Assembly (NCBI RefSeq): GCF_009760915.1
Contig: NZ_VIDQ01000009.1
Location: forward strand, 1-64,000
Direction of reading: 5' to 3'
DNA from: Azohydromonas aeria
GTDB taxonomy: Bacteria > Pseudomonadota > Gammaproteobacteria > Burkholderiales > Burkholderiaceae_C
DNA: 64,000 nucleotides
In this document: positions 46,869 through 57,635 of the stretch, piece after piece
How positions within the stretch are numbered: the first letter of the stretch is position 1
How the letters are laid out: every line of letters begins with the position of its first letter
The notes under the pieces: generated by a model
The model's database searches: none
Seen by the model: only the letters and a program-made list of their open reading frames with translations
What the model was told of the DNA's origin: nothing
Translations under genes and position numbers: made by a program

Positions 46869-48608
46869 ATGACGCAGTTGCAGTCTCAACCTGAATCGCA
46901 GATGCCCGCCACGCCGGCGGCGCTGTACTCGATGCACCTGCCGCACCCGGACGCCGACGGGCCCGCGCCCGTCAACGCCTGGGTGGACTGCGGCTGGGGC
47001 CGGCTGCTGTTCGCGCCCTCCTTCGAGTCGCCGGCGGTGCTGGCGCGCGCGCTGCGCGAGGAGGCGCCCGACCGGCGCGACATCGCGCTCTACGTCGAGT
47101 CGCCGCAGCTGGTGCTGGCCGATGCGCCCAACGAGCTGTTCCTGGACCCTTCCCTGCTGATGCGCCGGCGCTTGCAGCCGCAGGAGGCGATGGAAGGGCC
47201 GCCGCCCAACGTGGCGGTGCGGCCGCTGGCCACGCGCGCCGACATCGGCGCCATCAACCGGCTCTACCGGCTGCGCGGCATGCTGCCGCTGGACCCGGCC
47301 GTGGCCTGGGCGCGCCAGCGCGAGGCCGCCTTCACGTACCTGGTGGCCGAGGACGACCGCACCGGCGAGGTGGTGGGCGCCGTGCTGGGGCTGGACCATG
47401 CGCTGGCCTTCGGCGACGCCAGCGGCGGCTGCAGCCTGTGGGCGCTGGCGGTCGATCCGCAGACGCGGCTGCGCGGCGTGGGCCAGGCGCTGGTGCGCCA
47501 CCTGATTGCGCACTTCGCGCTGCGCGGGCGGCGCTTCCTGGACCTGTCGGTGCTGCACGACAACGCCCAGGCCATCGCGCTGTACGAGCGGCTGGGCTTC
47601 GAGCGGGCGCAGGGCTTCCTGGTCAAGAACAAGAACGCCATCAACCAGCGGCTGTTCGAAGGCAGCAACTCCGACGTGGCGGGCCTGAACATTTACGCCC
47701 GGCTGATCGTGGACGAGGCGCGGCGCCGCGGCGTGGCCGTGGACGTGCTCGACGCCCCGGCGGGCATCTTCAAGCTGCGCCACTTCGGCAACGAGATCCT
47801 GTGCCGCGAGTCGCTCACCGACCTCACCGGCGGCGTGGCGATGACCTGGTGCCAGGACAAGCAGCTCACCCTGCGGCGCCTGGCCAGCGTGGGCCTGCGC
47901 GTGCCGGCGCAGCAGCCCGCGGGCGAGCCTGAGGCCAACGCCGCGTTCCTGCGCGCGCACGGCTCGGTGGTGGTCAAGCCGGCAATGGGCGAGCAGGGCA
48001 AGGGCATCAGCGTGGACATCCGCGACGAGGCGGCGCTGGAGCAGGCCGTGGCACGCGCGGCGCAGGAGGGCGGCCCGGTGGTGCTGGAGCAGTTCTGCGA
48101 GGGGCAGGACCTGCGCATCGTCGTCATCGGTTACCGCACGGTGGCTGCGGCCATCCGCCGCCCGGCCGAGGTGGTGGGCGACGGCAGCTCCACGCTGCGC
48201 GAGCTCATCGAGCGCCACAGCGCGCGCCGCGCCGCGGCCACCAGCGGCGAGAGCCGCATCCCGATGGACGCCGAGACCGAGCGCTGCCTGGCGCTGCAGG
48301 GCCTGGACTGGGACAGCGTGCCGCCTGACGGGCAGACGGTGCAGGTGCGCAAGTCGGCCAACCTGCACACCGGTGGCACCATCCACGACGTGACGGCGCA
48401 GTTGCACCCGCAACTGCGCGAGGCGGCCGAGGCCGCGGCGCGGGCGCTGCGCATCCCGGTGGTGGGACTGGACTTCCTGGTGCCGTCGCCGGACCAGGCC
48501 GAGCACGTGATCATCGAGGCCAACGAGCGCCCGGGCCTGGCCAACCATGAGCCGCAGCCCACCGTGGAGCGCTTCGTGGACCTGCTGTTCCCGGAGACGG
48601 CGCGGTGA
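46869..48608 (+). CDS. ngg: N-acetylglutaminylglutamine synthetase (GNAT + ATP-grasp)
   Basis: 579 aa. N-terminal GNAT acetyltransferase domain (about residues 115-260, with LAVDPQTRLRGVGQALV) fused to an ATP-grasp ligase (about 290-579; VVKPAMGEQGKGISV, VVLEQFCEGQDLRIVVI and IIEANERPGL). It builds the acetylated glutamine dipeptide that serves as a compatible solute. ATG 46869 has an AGGGG upstream. It overlaps the next gene by four bases (GTGA). Confidence 0.93.
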   Translation: MTQLQSQPESQMPATPAALYSMHLPHPDADGPAPVNAWVDCGWGRLLFAPSFESPAVLARALREEAPDRRDIALYVESPQLVLADAPNELFLDPSLLMRRRLQPQEAMEGPPPNVAVRPLATRADIGAINRLYRLRGMLPLDPAVAWARQREAAFTYLVAEDDRTGEVVGAVLGLDHALAFGDASGGCSLWALAVDPQTRLRGVGQALVRHLIAHFALRGRRFLDLSVLHDNAQAIALYERLGFERAQGFLVKNKNAINQRLFEGSNSDVAGLNIYARLIVDEARRRGVAVDVLDAPAGIFKLRHFGNEILCRESLTDLTGGVAMTWCQDKQLTLRRLASVGLRVPAQQPAGEPEANAAFLRAHGSVVVKPAMGEQGKGISVDIRDEAALEQAVARAAQEGGPVVLEQFCEGQDLRIVVIGYRTVAAAIRRPAEVVGDGSSTLRELIERHSARRAAATSGESRIPMDAETERCLALQGLDWDSVPPDGQTVQVRKSANLHTGGTIHDVTAQLHPQLREAAEAAARALRIPVVGLDFLVPSPDQAEHVIIEANERPGLANHEPQPTVERFVDLLFPETAR

Positions 48609-49867
48609 GCGAGGCGCTGCAGCCCCAAGCGCAGCCGCCGCAGCCGCGCCTGCTGCCCGTCGATGCGACGCAGCTGATCGCGACGCTGCTGGAGCTGCTG
48701 GCGATCCCGAGCCCGGCCGGGCTGACCGACGAGATCGTGCACTACATGGGCGCGCGGCTGGATGCGCTGGGCATCCCCTACGAGCTCACGCGCCGCGGCA
48801 CCATCCGCGCCACGGTGCGGCGCACGCTGCCCGAGCGCCGGCGCAACAGCCCGTCCTGCGCGATCGTGGCGCACCTGGACACGCTGGGCGCGATGGTGCG
48901 CGAGGTCAAGGCCAGCGGCCGGCTGGCGCTCGCGCCCATCGGCACCTGGTCCAGCCGCTGGGCCGAGGGCGGGCGCGTGACGGTCTTCACCGAGCAGGCG
49001 CGCTACCGGGGCTCGGTGCTGCCGCTGCTGGCCTCAGGCCACGTCTACAACGAGGCCATCGACAGCCAGCCCATCAGCTGGGACCAGCTGGAGCTGCGCG
49101 TGGACGAGCGCGTCGCATCCGCCGAGGACGTGGCGCGGCTGGGCATCCAGGTCGGCGACTTCGTGGCCTTCGACGCGCAGCCCGAGGTGCTGGACAACGG
49201 CTACATCGTCTCGCGCTTCCTCGACGACAAGGCCGGCGTGGCGGCGCTGCTGTGCGCGCTCGAAACCGTGGTGAAGTCCGGCGTGCCGGTGCCCATGGAC
49301 TGCCACGCGGTGTTCACGCTGACCGAGGAGGTGGGCTCGGGGGCCCGCGCCGTGATCGAGGACGACGTGAGCGAGGTCATCGGCGTGGACGTGGGCCCGA
49401 TCGCCGCCGGCCAGGGCTCGGACGACCAGGGCGTGACGATCCCGCTGATGGACTCCGCCGGGCCGCACGACTACCACCTGACGCGGCGGCTGCTGGCGCT
49501 GTGCGCGCAGCACGGCATTCCCAGCCACCGCGACGTGTTCCGCTTCTACCACTCGGACGCCGGCGCCGCGGTGAGCGCGGGCGCGGACGTGCGCACCGCG
49601 CTGCTGTGCTTCGGCACCGACGCCACGCACGGCTACGAGCGCACGCACCTGTCGTCGCTGGTGCACCTGGCGCAACTGCTGGCGCTCTACATCCAGAGCG
49701 GCCCGACGCTGCGCGAGGACCGGCAGCGCCGGCTGGAGTCGGTGCAGGACTTCTCCCGCCAGCTCGACGCCGGGCAGCTGGCGCGCAGCGACACCGCGCT
49801 GCCCGACCCGGGCGAGCTGCTGGCGCGCGGCGAGCTGGACGAGCCAGACGGGCCGCAGCAGGCCTGA
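48605..49867 (+). CDS. NAGGN-system M42-family metallopeptidase
   Basis: 420 aa. M42/M28-like zinc peptidase: IVAHLDTLGAMV (first metal His-x-Asp), FLDDKAGVAALL (bridging Asp), TLTEEVGSGAR (catalytic Glu pair) and GVDVGPIA. GTG start at 48605 inside the ngg stop. In this operon type the peptidase is a conserved third member, perhaps for turnover of the dipeptide. The C-terminal 50 residues are polar and variable. Confidence 0.9.
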   Translation: MSEALQPQAQPPQPRLLPVDATQLIATLLELLAIPSPAGLTDEIVHYMGARLDALGIPYELTRRGTIRATVRRTLPERRRNSPSCAIVAHLDTLGAMVREVKASGRLALAPIGTWSSRWAEGGRVTVFTEQARYRGSVLPLLASGHVYNEAIDSQPISWDQLELRVDERVASAEDVARLGIQVGDFVAFDAQPEVLDNGYIVSRFLDDKAGVAALLCALETVVKSGVPVPMDCHAVFTLTEEVGSGARAVIEDDVSEVIGVDVGPIAAGQGSDDQGVTIPLMDSAGPHDYHLTRRLLALCAQHGIPSHRDVFRFYHSDAGAAVSAGADVRTALLCFGTDATHGYERTHLSSLVHLAQLLALYIQSGPTLREDRQRRLESVQDFSRQLDAGQLARSDTALPDPGELLARGELDEPDGPQQA

Positions 49868-50098
49868 ACTTCACCCGCCGGGGCCGGCAGCACCCCATGC
49901 AGGACGGCGACGGCAGGCGCAAGTTCAGGATTTTTCGAGGCGTCCCTTCGCAAGATGCGATTCATTGGCAGCGGCACGCGCCCCTACATTGGTCCGCCGC
50001 TGCAGCCGGACCCGGCGGCGCCCCACCGCCGCCGCATCGACACGCCTTGGAGCGGCGGCCACCGACACTTCCACGTCAGCAGGGAAAGGGAATCAGCC

Positions 50099-50584
50099 AT
50101 GTCGCACCAAGTCTCCACCGTTCGCCGCTATGCAACCAACAGCCCGCAGGCCGCGGCCCGCCTCGTGGCGCTGGCGCTGATTGCCAATGGCGAGATCAAG
50201 ACCAAGGAGTGGGCCGCGCTCCATTCGCTGCAAGCCCATGAGCGGCTCGGCCTGAGTGACGAGGCCTGGCATGACGTGCTGGACACGCTGTGCATGGATC
50301 TGCTGGAGGCCGTGAAGGTCGCGGGCGACTGCCTGGTGGACGGGCCCACGCTGACACGCTGCCTGGCCGAAGTGGACGACCCGGCACTGCAGCGCGAAGT
50401 GATGCGGCTCTGCACCGCCGTCATCGAGGCGGACGGCCACGTGGACCCGGGCGAGTCGCTCGTCCTGGCCGAAATGCTGGCGCACTGGGCGTTGCCCGCC
50501 CATGAGCAGGCGGGCGTGGAACCCCTGCTCTATGGCCTGGACTTCCAGGTGCAGCCGCGGCGCGTGCCTCTGGTGACGCAATGA
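50099..50584 (+). CDS. TerB-like helical protein
   Basis: 161 aa, all-helical. The metal-like acidic loop VIEADGHVDPGESLVLAEML (about residues 108-127) and the earlier ALIANGEIKTKEW pattern match TerB/DjlA-type tellurite-resistance domains. No membrane segment. ATG 50099 has a strong AGGGAAAGGGA site. It follows the NAGGN operon by 231 bp, so it is probably a separate unit. Confidence 0.78.
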   Translation: MSHQVSTVRRYATNSPQAAARLVALALIANGEIKTKEWAALHSLQAHERLGLSDEAWHDVLDTLCMDLLEAVKVAGDCLVDGPTLTRCLAEVDDPALQREVMRLCTAVIEADGHVDPGESLVLAEMLAHWALPAHEQAGVEPLLYGLDFQVQPRRVPLVTQ

Positions 50585-50614
50585 CACCGGCCTGCTGACG
50601 CGCGTCGATCCGGA

Positions 50615-50633
50615 GCCGCCCCTGGCGGGCGGC
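50615..50633 (+). terminator. Stem-loop after TerB-like gene
   Basis: A 7-bp GC stem GCCGCCC / GGGCGGC with a 5-nt loop lies 31 bases after the stop codon. No T run follows. It is a plausible but weak terminator. Confidence 0.4.
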
Positions 50634-50691
50634 CCGGGACACCGGGCGGCTAAGCTGTCGGCTCGCGATATGCGGATGGAACTGCCCGACC

Positions 50692-51324
50692 ATGAAAGCC
50701 GCCCGTGTCCTGCTCATTCCCGCCCTGCTCGCGATTGGCGGCGTCATCTTGTGGCAGCAGGTCGGCAAGACACGCTCGTCGAACCAAGCCAGCGAGACAC
50801 TCGACCCGGCCCGGGTGATCCTGATCCGCACGCCGGGCGGACAGTTGCAGGTCAGCGAAATGCGCAAGGCGGAAGAGGTGACCTGGCGCACGTCCTGGGA
50901 ATGTCCGATCGCCGATTGCAGCAGGCTCCCGAGAACCGAGTCGCGGGTGAAGGTCACCGCCCATTACGTCTACCGGATTCCGCTCGCCGCCGAATGGAAG
51001 CTGCAACTCGACGGCGACCATTACAAGCTGACCCTTCCCGCGCCGCAGTTGCAAACGCCCGTGGCTTTCGACACGGCCACGATGGAAATACTCACTACCG
51101 AGAAAAGCCTGTTTTCCCCGGCAGCGGCACCGAACCGTGAAAAGGCGGTGCGCCACCTCGGCCCGGAACTCGCGCAGCGCGGCCGGAGCACCGCCTATCT
51201 GGACATGCAAAAGCGCAGTGCGGAGCAGACGGTGCAGGAATTCGCGAGCCAGTGGATGCTGGAACAGGGCAGCCAGCCCCAGCGGCCCATCAGGGTGGAA
51301 TTCAGGGAAAGCAGCCCGCTGTAG
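50692..51324 (+). CDS. Membrane-anchored hypothetical protein
   Basis: 210 aa. One N-terminal hydrophobic segment (residues 5-21) anchors a soluble domain predicted to be outside the cytoplasm. The middle has a beta-rich pattern (KVTAHYVYRIPLAAEWKLQL) and a single Cys pair (WECPIADC). I do not recognise a family with confidence; a distant DUF4230-like layout is possible. It precedes the copper operon but has its own ribosome-binding site. Confidence 0.65.
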   Translation: MKAARVLLIPALLAIGGVILWQQVGKTRSSNQASETLDPARVILIRTPGGQLQVSEMRKAEEVTWRTSWECPIADCSRLPRTESRVKVTAHYVYRIPLAAEWKLQLDGDHYKLTLPAPQLQTPVAFDTATMEILTTEKSLFSPAAAPNREKAVRHLGPELAQRGRSTAYLDMQKRSAEQTVQEFASQWMLEQGSQPQRPIRVEFRESSPL

Positions 51325-51454
51325 ATCCGGACCACCGGTGTTTTCCGCGCGGACCCGCTTGGCTTGATCCGCTTCGCCGGAACGCCCGTCTCGCATGCCG
51401 CGGTCCGGTTGAGGGATTCGGCCCTCAAGGCTTTGCGTTCCGGAAGAGCGCCGC

Positions 51455-51485
51455 TTGACCTTCCCATCATGGAAAGGTTCAGACT
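51455..51485 (+). promoter_or_regulatory. CueR-type promoter/operator of copA
   Basis: MerR-type architecture: TTGACC at 51455-51460, a 19-bp spacer, and CAGACT at 51480-51485. The spacer carries the dyad ACCTTCC (51458-51464) / GGAAAGGT (51471-51478), which matches known CueR operators. Transcription should begin near 51492, which excludes the ATG at 51469 as the copA start. Confidence 0.85.
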
Positions 51486-51513
51486 CCAGGCATCGAACAA
51501 GGAAGCCTGGGCC

Positions 51514-53952
<2,439 letters not shown>

Positions 53953-53984
53953 GGCCGGGCAATGGGTTTTCCGGGGAGGTTGCG

Positions 53985-54401
53985 ATGACGGCGGTTGCGG
54001 GCGAAACGCCGACCCTGAACATCGGCCAGGCCGCGGCGCGCGCGGGCGTGTCGGCCAAGATGGCGCGGCACTACGAGTCCCTGGGGCTGCTGCCCGAAGT
54101 CAGGCGCACCGAGGCCGGCTACCGCCGGTACAGCGAGCGCGAGGTGCACGTGCTGCGCTTCATCCGCCGCGCGCGCGACCTGGGCTTCGGCATGGCCGAG
54201 ATCGCGGAGCTGCTCAAGCTCTGGCAGGACCGCGGGCGCAGCAGCGCCGCGGTCAAGCGCATCGCGCTGGAACACGTGGCCGACCTGGAGCGGCGCATCG
54301 CCGAAATGACGGCCATGAAGCAGACGCTGCAGCACCTGGCCTCGTGCTGCCACGGCGACCAGCGCCCGGACTGCCCGATCCTGGACGACCTGGGGAGGTA
54401 G
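53985..54401 (+). CDS. cueR: Cu(I)-responsive MerR-family regulator
   Basis: 138 aa. MerR HTH with NIGQAAARAGVSAKMARHYESLGLL, dimerisation helix, and the C-terminal metal loop CHGDQRPDCPIL with two Cys separated by seven residues plus the preceding Cys-Cys, typical of CueR. ATG 53985 follows GGGGAGG by five bases. An ATG at 53949 overlapping the copA stop would add 12 residues and is less likely. Confidence 0.92.
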   Translation: MTAVAGETPTLNIGQAAARAGVSAKMARHYESLGLLPEVRRTEAGYRRYSEREVHVLRFIRRARDLGFGMAEIAELLKLWQDRGRSSAAVKRIALEHVADLERRIAEMTAMKQTLQHLASCCHGDQRPDCPILDDLGR

Positions 54402-54432
54402 CGGCCGGCAACCGCTTGGGGTGCCGAAGGGC

Positions 54433-56001
54433 TCAACCGTCCAGCGCGAGCTGCCACGGCGGCCCGACGGCGCCGCGCCGGATCGCCTGCGCGCGCTCGC
54501 GCACCGCCTGCCGCTGCGCCGGGTCCAGCCGCTGCAGATGCCGGAGCTGCGGCGCCATGCGTGGGTTGGCGGCCAGCATCGGCTCGTGGCGCATCAGGAA
54601 ATCCCAGTACAGCGTGGTGAACGGACAGGCCCGCTCGCCCGTGCGCTGCGCGGGGTCGTAGCCGCAGCCCCGGCAGTACGGGCTCATGCGCTGGATGTAG
54701 CGGCCGGTGGCGACATAGGGCTTGCTGCCCATGAGGCCGCCGTCGGCGTACTGGCTCATGCCCAGCGTGTTGGGCAGCTCCACCCACTCGACGGCATCGA
54801 CATAGACCGCCAGATACCAGGCATGCACCTGCCGCGGCTGCACGCCCAGCATCAGCGCGAAGGCGCCGGTGAGCATCAGGCGCTGGATGTGGTGTGCGTA
54901 GCCATGATTCAGCGTCTGCGCCAGCGCGTCTCGCAGGCAGGCCATGTCGGTGTCGCCGCTCCAGTACCAGGCGGGCAGATCCTCCTGCGCCTGCAGCGCG
55001 TTGGCCTCGGCCAGGCCGGGCATGCGCGTCCAGTAGACGCCGCGCACGTACTCGCGCCAGCCCAGCACCTGGCGCACGAAGCCTTCGACGCTGGCCAGCG
55101 GCGCGGCGCCGTCGCGGTACGCGGCCACGGCGGCCGCAACCACCTCGCGCGGATCCAGCAGTTTCAGATTGAGCGCGGCCGAGAGCTGCGCGTGGTAGAG
55201 CCAGGGGTCGCCCGGCCACATCGCGTCCTGGAAGCGGCCGAACAGGGGCAGCCGCTGCGTGACGAAGCGCTGCAGCGCCTCCAGCGCCTGCGCGCGGGTT
55301 ACGGGCCAGGCGAAGGCGTCGAGCCGGCCGGGGTGTGCGGCCAGACGCTGATTGACCAGGGCGATGACTTCATGCGTGACGGCGTCGGGCTCGAAAGCCG
55401 GGCCTCGTGGCAACGCGCCAGGGTCGCAGGCGCCGAAGGCCTCGCGGTTGCAGTCGTCGAAATTCCAGCGCCCGCCCTCGGGCTCGTCGCCCCGCATCAG
55501 CACGCCGTGGCGCCGGCGCTGCGCGCGGTAGAACGATTCCATGCGCAACGGTCGGCAGCCCCGTGCGAAAGCCGCGAACTCGCGCACGGTGCAGAAGAAG
55601 TGCCGGTCCTCGCGGACGTCCAGCGGCAGCCCATGGGCACGCGCCACGCCGCGGAGCGCCTGCAGCACGCGCCAGTCGCCCGGCGCGGTCATCACGAGCC
55701 GCCGCGGGCGCAGCCGGGCGATGTCGGTACCCAGCTGCGCGGCCAGGCTGCCGCGGTTGTCCACGGCATCCAGCCGGGTGTAGTGCAGCGGTCGGCCAGC
55801 CTCGCGCAAGGCCAGGGTGAAGTGCCGCATCGCGGCCAGGAACATCACCGTGCGCGGCTTGCTCGACCAGACATGCGTCGATTCCTCGGCCACCTCGGCC
55901 ATCCAGACGGTGTCCTGCGCGGCGTCAAAGCCATCGAAGGCGGCGGCGTCCAGGTCGAGTTGGTCGCCCAGCACCAGGACGAGGTTGCGCAGCTCAGCCA
56001 C
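54433..56001 (-). CDS. FeS-type cryptochrome/photolyase (deoxyribodipyrimidine photolyase-related)
   Basis: 522 aa. N-terminal alpha/beta domain (LVLVLGDQLDLD) and C-terminal all-helical FAD domain. It matches the FeS-BCP group, with an iron-sulfur cluster: cysteines in SPYCRGCGYDP and GERACPF, plus one more in the region DTDMACLRD. WYLAVYVDAVEWVELPNTLGMSQYADGG is the group signature. Repairs (6-4) UV photoproducts in characterised members. GTG start 56001 overlaps the stop of the DUF2256 gene by eight bases. Confidence 0.93.
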   Translation of the reverse strand: MAELRNLVLVLGDQLDLDAAAFDGFDAAQDTVWMAEVAEESTHVWSSKPRTVMFLAAMRHFTLALREAGRPLHYTRLDAVDNRGSLAAQLGTDIARLRPRRLVMTAPGDWRVLQALRGVARAHGLPLDVREDRHFFCTVREFAAFARGCRPLRMESFYRAQRRRHGVLMRGDEPEGGRWNFDDCNREAFGACDPGALPRGPAFEPDAVTHEVIALVNQRLAAHPGRLDAFAWPVTRAQALEALQRFVTQRLPLFGRFQDAMWPGDPWLYHAQLSAALNLKLLDPREVVAAAVAAYRDGAAPLASVEGFVRQVLGWREYVRGVYWTRMPGLAEANALQAQEDLPAWYWSGDTDMACLRDALAQTLNHGYAHHIQRLMLTGAFALMLGVQPRQVHAWYLAVYVDAVEWVELPNTLGMSQYADGGLMGSKPYVATGRYIQRMSPYCRGCGYDPAQRTGERACPFTTLYWDFLMRHEPMLAANPRMAPQLRHLQRLDPAQRQAVRERAQAIRRGAVGPPWQLALDG

Positions 56002-56164
56002 CGGCCGTGCGGCCTTTGCGGCAGGCGTCGGAGCAGTACCTCACTTCGTGCCACGTCCTGGCCCAGCGCCGCCGCCAGGTCATCCAGCGTCCGCAGGCCA
56101 CGCAGGGCTTGCCGGGCAGTGCGGCCTTGTTGCCGCGATGAGAAGAGGGGTGGACGGGCTTCAT
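55994..56164 (-). CDS. DUF2256 small zinc-ribbon-like protein
   Basis: 56 aa, beginning MKPVHPSSHRGNKAALPG and containing CVACGRWMTWRRRWARTWHE followed by VRYCSDACRKG, a CxxC...CxxxC arrangement with the conserved TWRRRWAR core of DUF2256. It is too short for many gene finders. It overlaps the photolyase start by eight bases and is coupled to it, as often seen in proteobacteria. The function is unknown; a DNA-repair accessory is a guess from context. Confidence 0.85.
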   Translation of the reverse strand: MKPVHPSSHRGNKAALPGKPCVACGRWMTWRRRWARTWHEVRYCSDACRKGRTAGG

Positions 56165-56310
56165 GAATTGGGACGCCGGGCGCTTCGGTTCTGGGACGGT
56201 GGCCGGCGGGAGCTTCCCGGAGTCTGGCAGGCCCGCGCCGCGCCGGCTGTTCGCCGGCTCGCATACGCGCCGCGTGGCCGCGGCCCGGGCCTGGAGTTGT
56301 CCACCGTTGC

Positions 56311-56400
56311 TGTGGACAACACTGTGACTTAGGGGGCCGTGACACCGATAAGTCGTTGATTTGCCGAGCCGGACAACCGATGCTCAAAAATTGGGCAGTT
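56311..56400 (+). repeat. ~90-bp dispersed element, copy 2
   Basis: Same three blocks and spacing as 15939-16029: TGTGGACAAC, AAGTCGTTGATT and GCTCAAAAATTGGGCAGTT. Its first block is the right arm of a perfect inverted repeat GTTGTCCAC (56296-56304) / GTGGACAAC (56312-56320). The right end runs into the stop codon of the leftward nuclease gene (56399-56401). Confidence 0.7.
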
Positions 56401-56944
56401 AGCAGCGGTCACGGAAGCGGGCCTGGCAGCGGTCGAGGTGTCCGCAGCTCCGGCAGGCCGATGGATTCACCGGCGGCTCGGCGTCGTGCAGCTGGCCGCC
56501 GCGCAATTGGCGGTAGCGCTGCGTCAGCAGGTCCAGGTCGGCGTCGTCCAGCAGCTCGACCTCGTGCGGCGTGCGCCAGCCGCTGTCCACATCCTCGACC
56601 AGCACCCAGGCGCGCGGCGCCACCCGCTCGCCAGTGGCGTCCTCGATGGCCGCCCTCTGCACCGACAGCTCGATGATGTCGGCGTCGTAGACCGCGTTGG
56701 CACTGCGCGTCTTGAGCTCCAGCAGCACAATCCGGCCGCCGTGGCGGTAGGCACGGTCCACGCGCGCCACCAGGCGGCGGCGCTGGGAGCGGAAGGTCCG
56801 TTCGGCCCAGGCCAGCTCCGCGCCCCAGAGCGCGCGCGGCATCCAGGGCGGCGTGCCGGGCGGGCGGCGCGTGGCGCGGTGCCGCCACCACGCCAGCGCC
56901 ACGGCCGTGGCCAGCAGCGCCGCGATCAACCATTCGATGCTCAA
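56399..56944 (-). CDS. Membrane-anchored RecB/Cas4-like nuclease (C-terminal part of a split Cas4 fold)
   Basis: 181 aa from a TTG at 56944. Residues 4-20 form a membrane segment. Then PD-(D/E)XK nuclease motifs: Asp63 (ARVDRAY), Glu76-x-Lys78 (LLELKTRS) and Gln96 (LSVQRAA), followed by Cys164, Cys167 and Cys173 in CRSCGHLDRC, the C-terminal [4Fe-4S] ligands of Cas4-type nucleases. The N-terminal Cas4 motifs are absent here but present in the coupled upstream gene. The TTGA overlap with that gene's stop supports the start. No other cas genes are nearby. Confidence 0.8.
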   Translation of the reverse strand: MSIEWLIAALLATAVALAWWRHRATRRPPGTPPWMPRALWGAELAWAERTFRSQRRRLVARVDRAYRHGGRIVLLELKTRSANAVYDADIIELSVQRAAIEDATGERVAPRAWVLVEDVDSGWRTPHEVELLDDADLDLLTQRYRQLRGGQLHDAEPPVNPSACRSCGHLDRCQARFRDRC

Positions 56945-57396
56945 GGCCGCGCCCCCGTGCGGCGGTCCACGGCGCGGCCGGCGGCATATGCCAGCCGGCG
57001 CAGCCCCCGTCGCACCAGCGCCAGCAGCCGCGGCTTGTCCGCGAGCCAGCGGCACAGCGCGGGCGAGAGCCGGTAATAGCAGCCGACGAGCCAGCGCCCG
57101 GCGGCAGATCGGCGCAGCACCAGGTCGCGGTAGGCGCGCAGTTGCCGGGTTTCAGGGCCCTCGCCCAGCGCCAGCGTGGCGACGAAGCAGCCGCCCTTGC
57201 GGGCACTGTTCTCCACGGTGCGGCGGCTTTCCTCGTAGAAATGCGCGTGGCGCTGGCGCCCGCGCTCACGCGCCGCTTCCTGTTCGGCCGTGTCGCACGG
57301 CCCATGGCGGGCATCGAAGGCCACCTGGCGCTCGCAGTAGCCGAGCCGGGCCAGTTCACTGGCGCCGATGTAGCGGTCGCCGTCGTCAGGGTGCAT
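56941..57396 (-). CDS. Cas4 N-terminal-like protein with CFI-box C-terminal domain
   Basis: 151 aa. Residues 9-30 (YIGASELARLGYCERQVAF) match the N-terminal Cas4/RecB segment with the first cluster Cys (Cys21), and RERGRQRHAHFYEE carries the GxxxH motif I. From residue 69 a different domain begins, GCFVATLAL...RAYRDLVLRR...GRWLVGCYYRLSP, a CFI-box type domain found at the ends of many membrane or secreted proteins. It lacks the nuclease core, which is in the coupled downstream gene. Start ATG 57396 with AGGAAG upstream. Confidence 0.75.
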   Translation of the reverse strand: MHPDDGDRYIGASELARLGYCERQVAFDARHGPCDTAEQEAARERGRQRHAHFYEESRRTVENSARKGGCFVATLALGEGPETRQLRAYRDLVLRRSAAGRWLVGCYYRLSPALCRWLADKPRLLALVRRGLRRLAYAAGRAVDRRTGARP

Positions 57397-57635
57397 CCAG
57401 AAACTTCCTGGTCGTTGCGGGCCGGGCGGAAGGCTGGGGCGGGCCGCGAAAGCATTATCGCGGCCCCCCGGTCGGCGACCGCCAACCCTTGTTTTTATCG
57501 AATTCAAGATTCGCTTAAATCTGCTTTTTCCTGACGGTTGGCATTGCAACAATCCCTTCGCCCATCCGTGAACGACCACGGCGCCGGCATGAGCCAGGCT
57601 CACGTATTGATTGACGACGCAACGAAGGAGAAACC

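Noticed and set aside
51469-51513. Upstream ATG for copA giving a longer N-terminus
   Set aside because: It lies inside the CueR operator, upstream of the expected transcription start.
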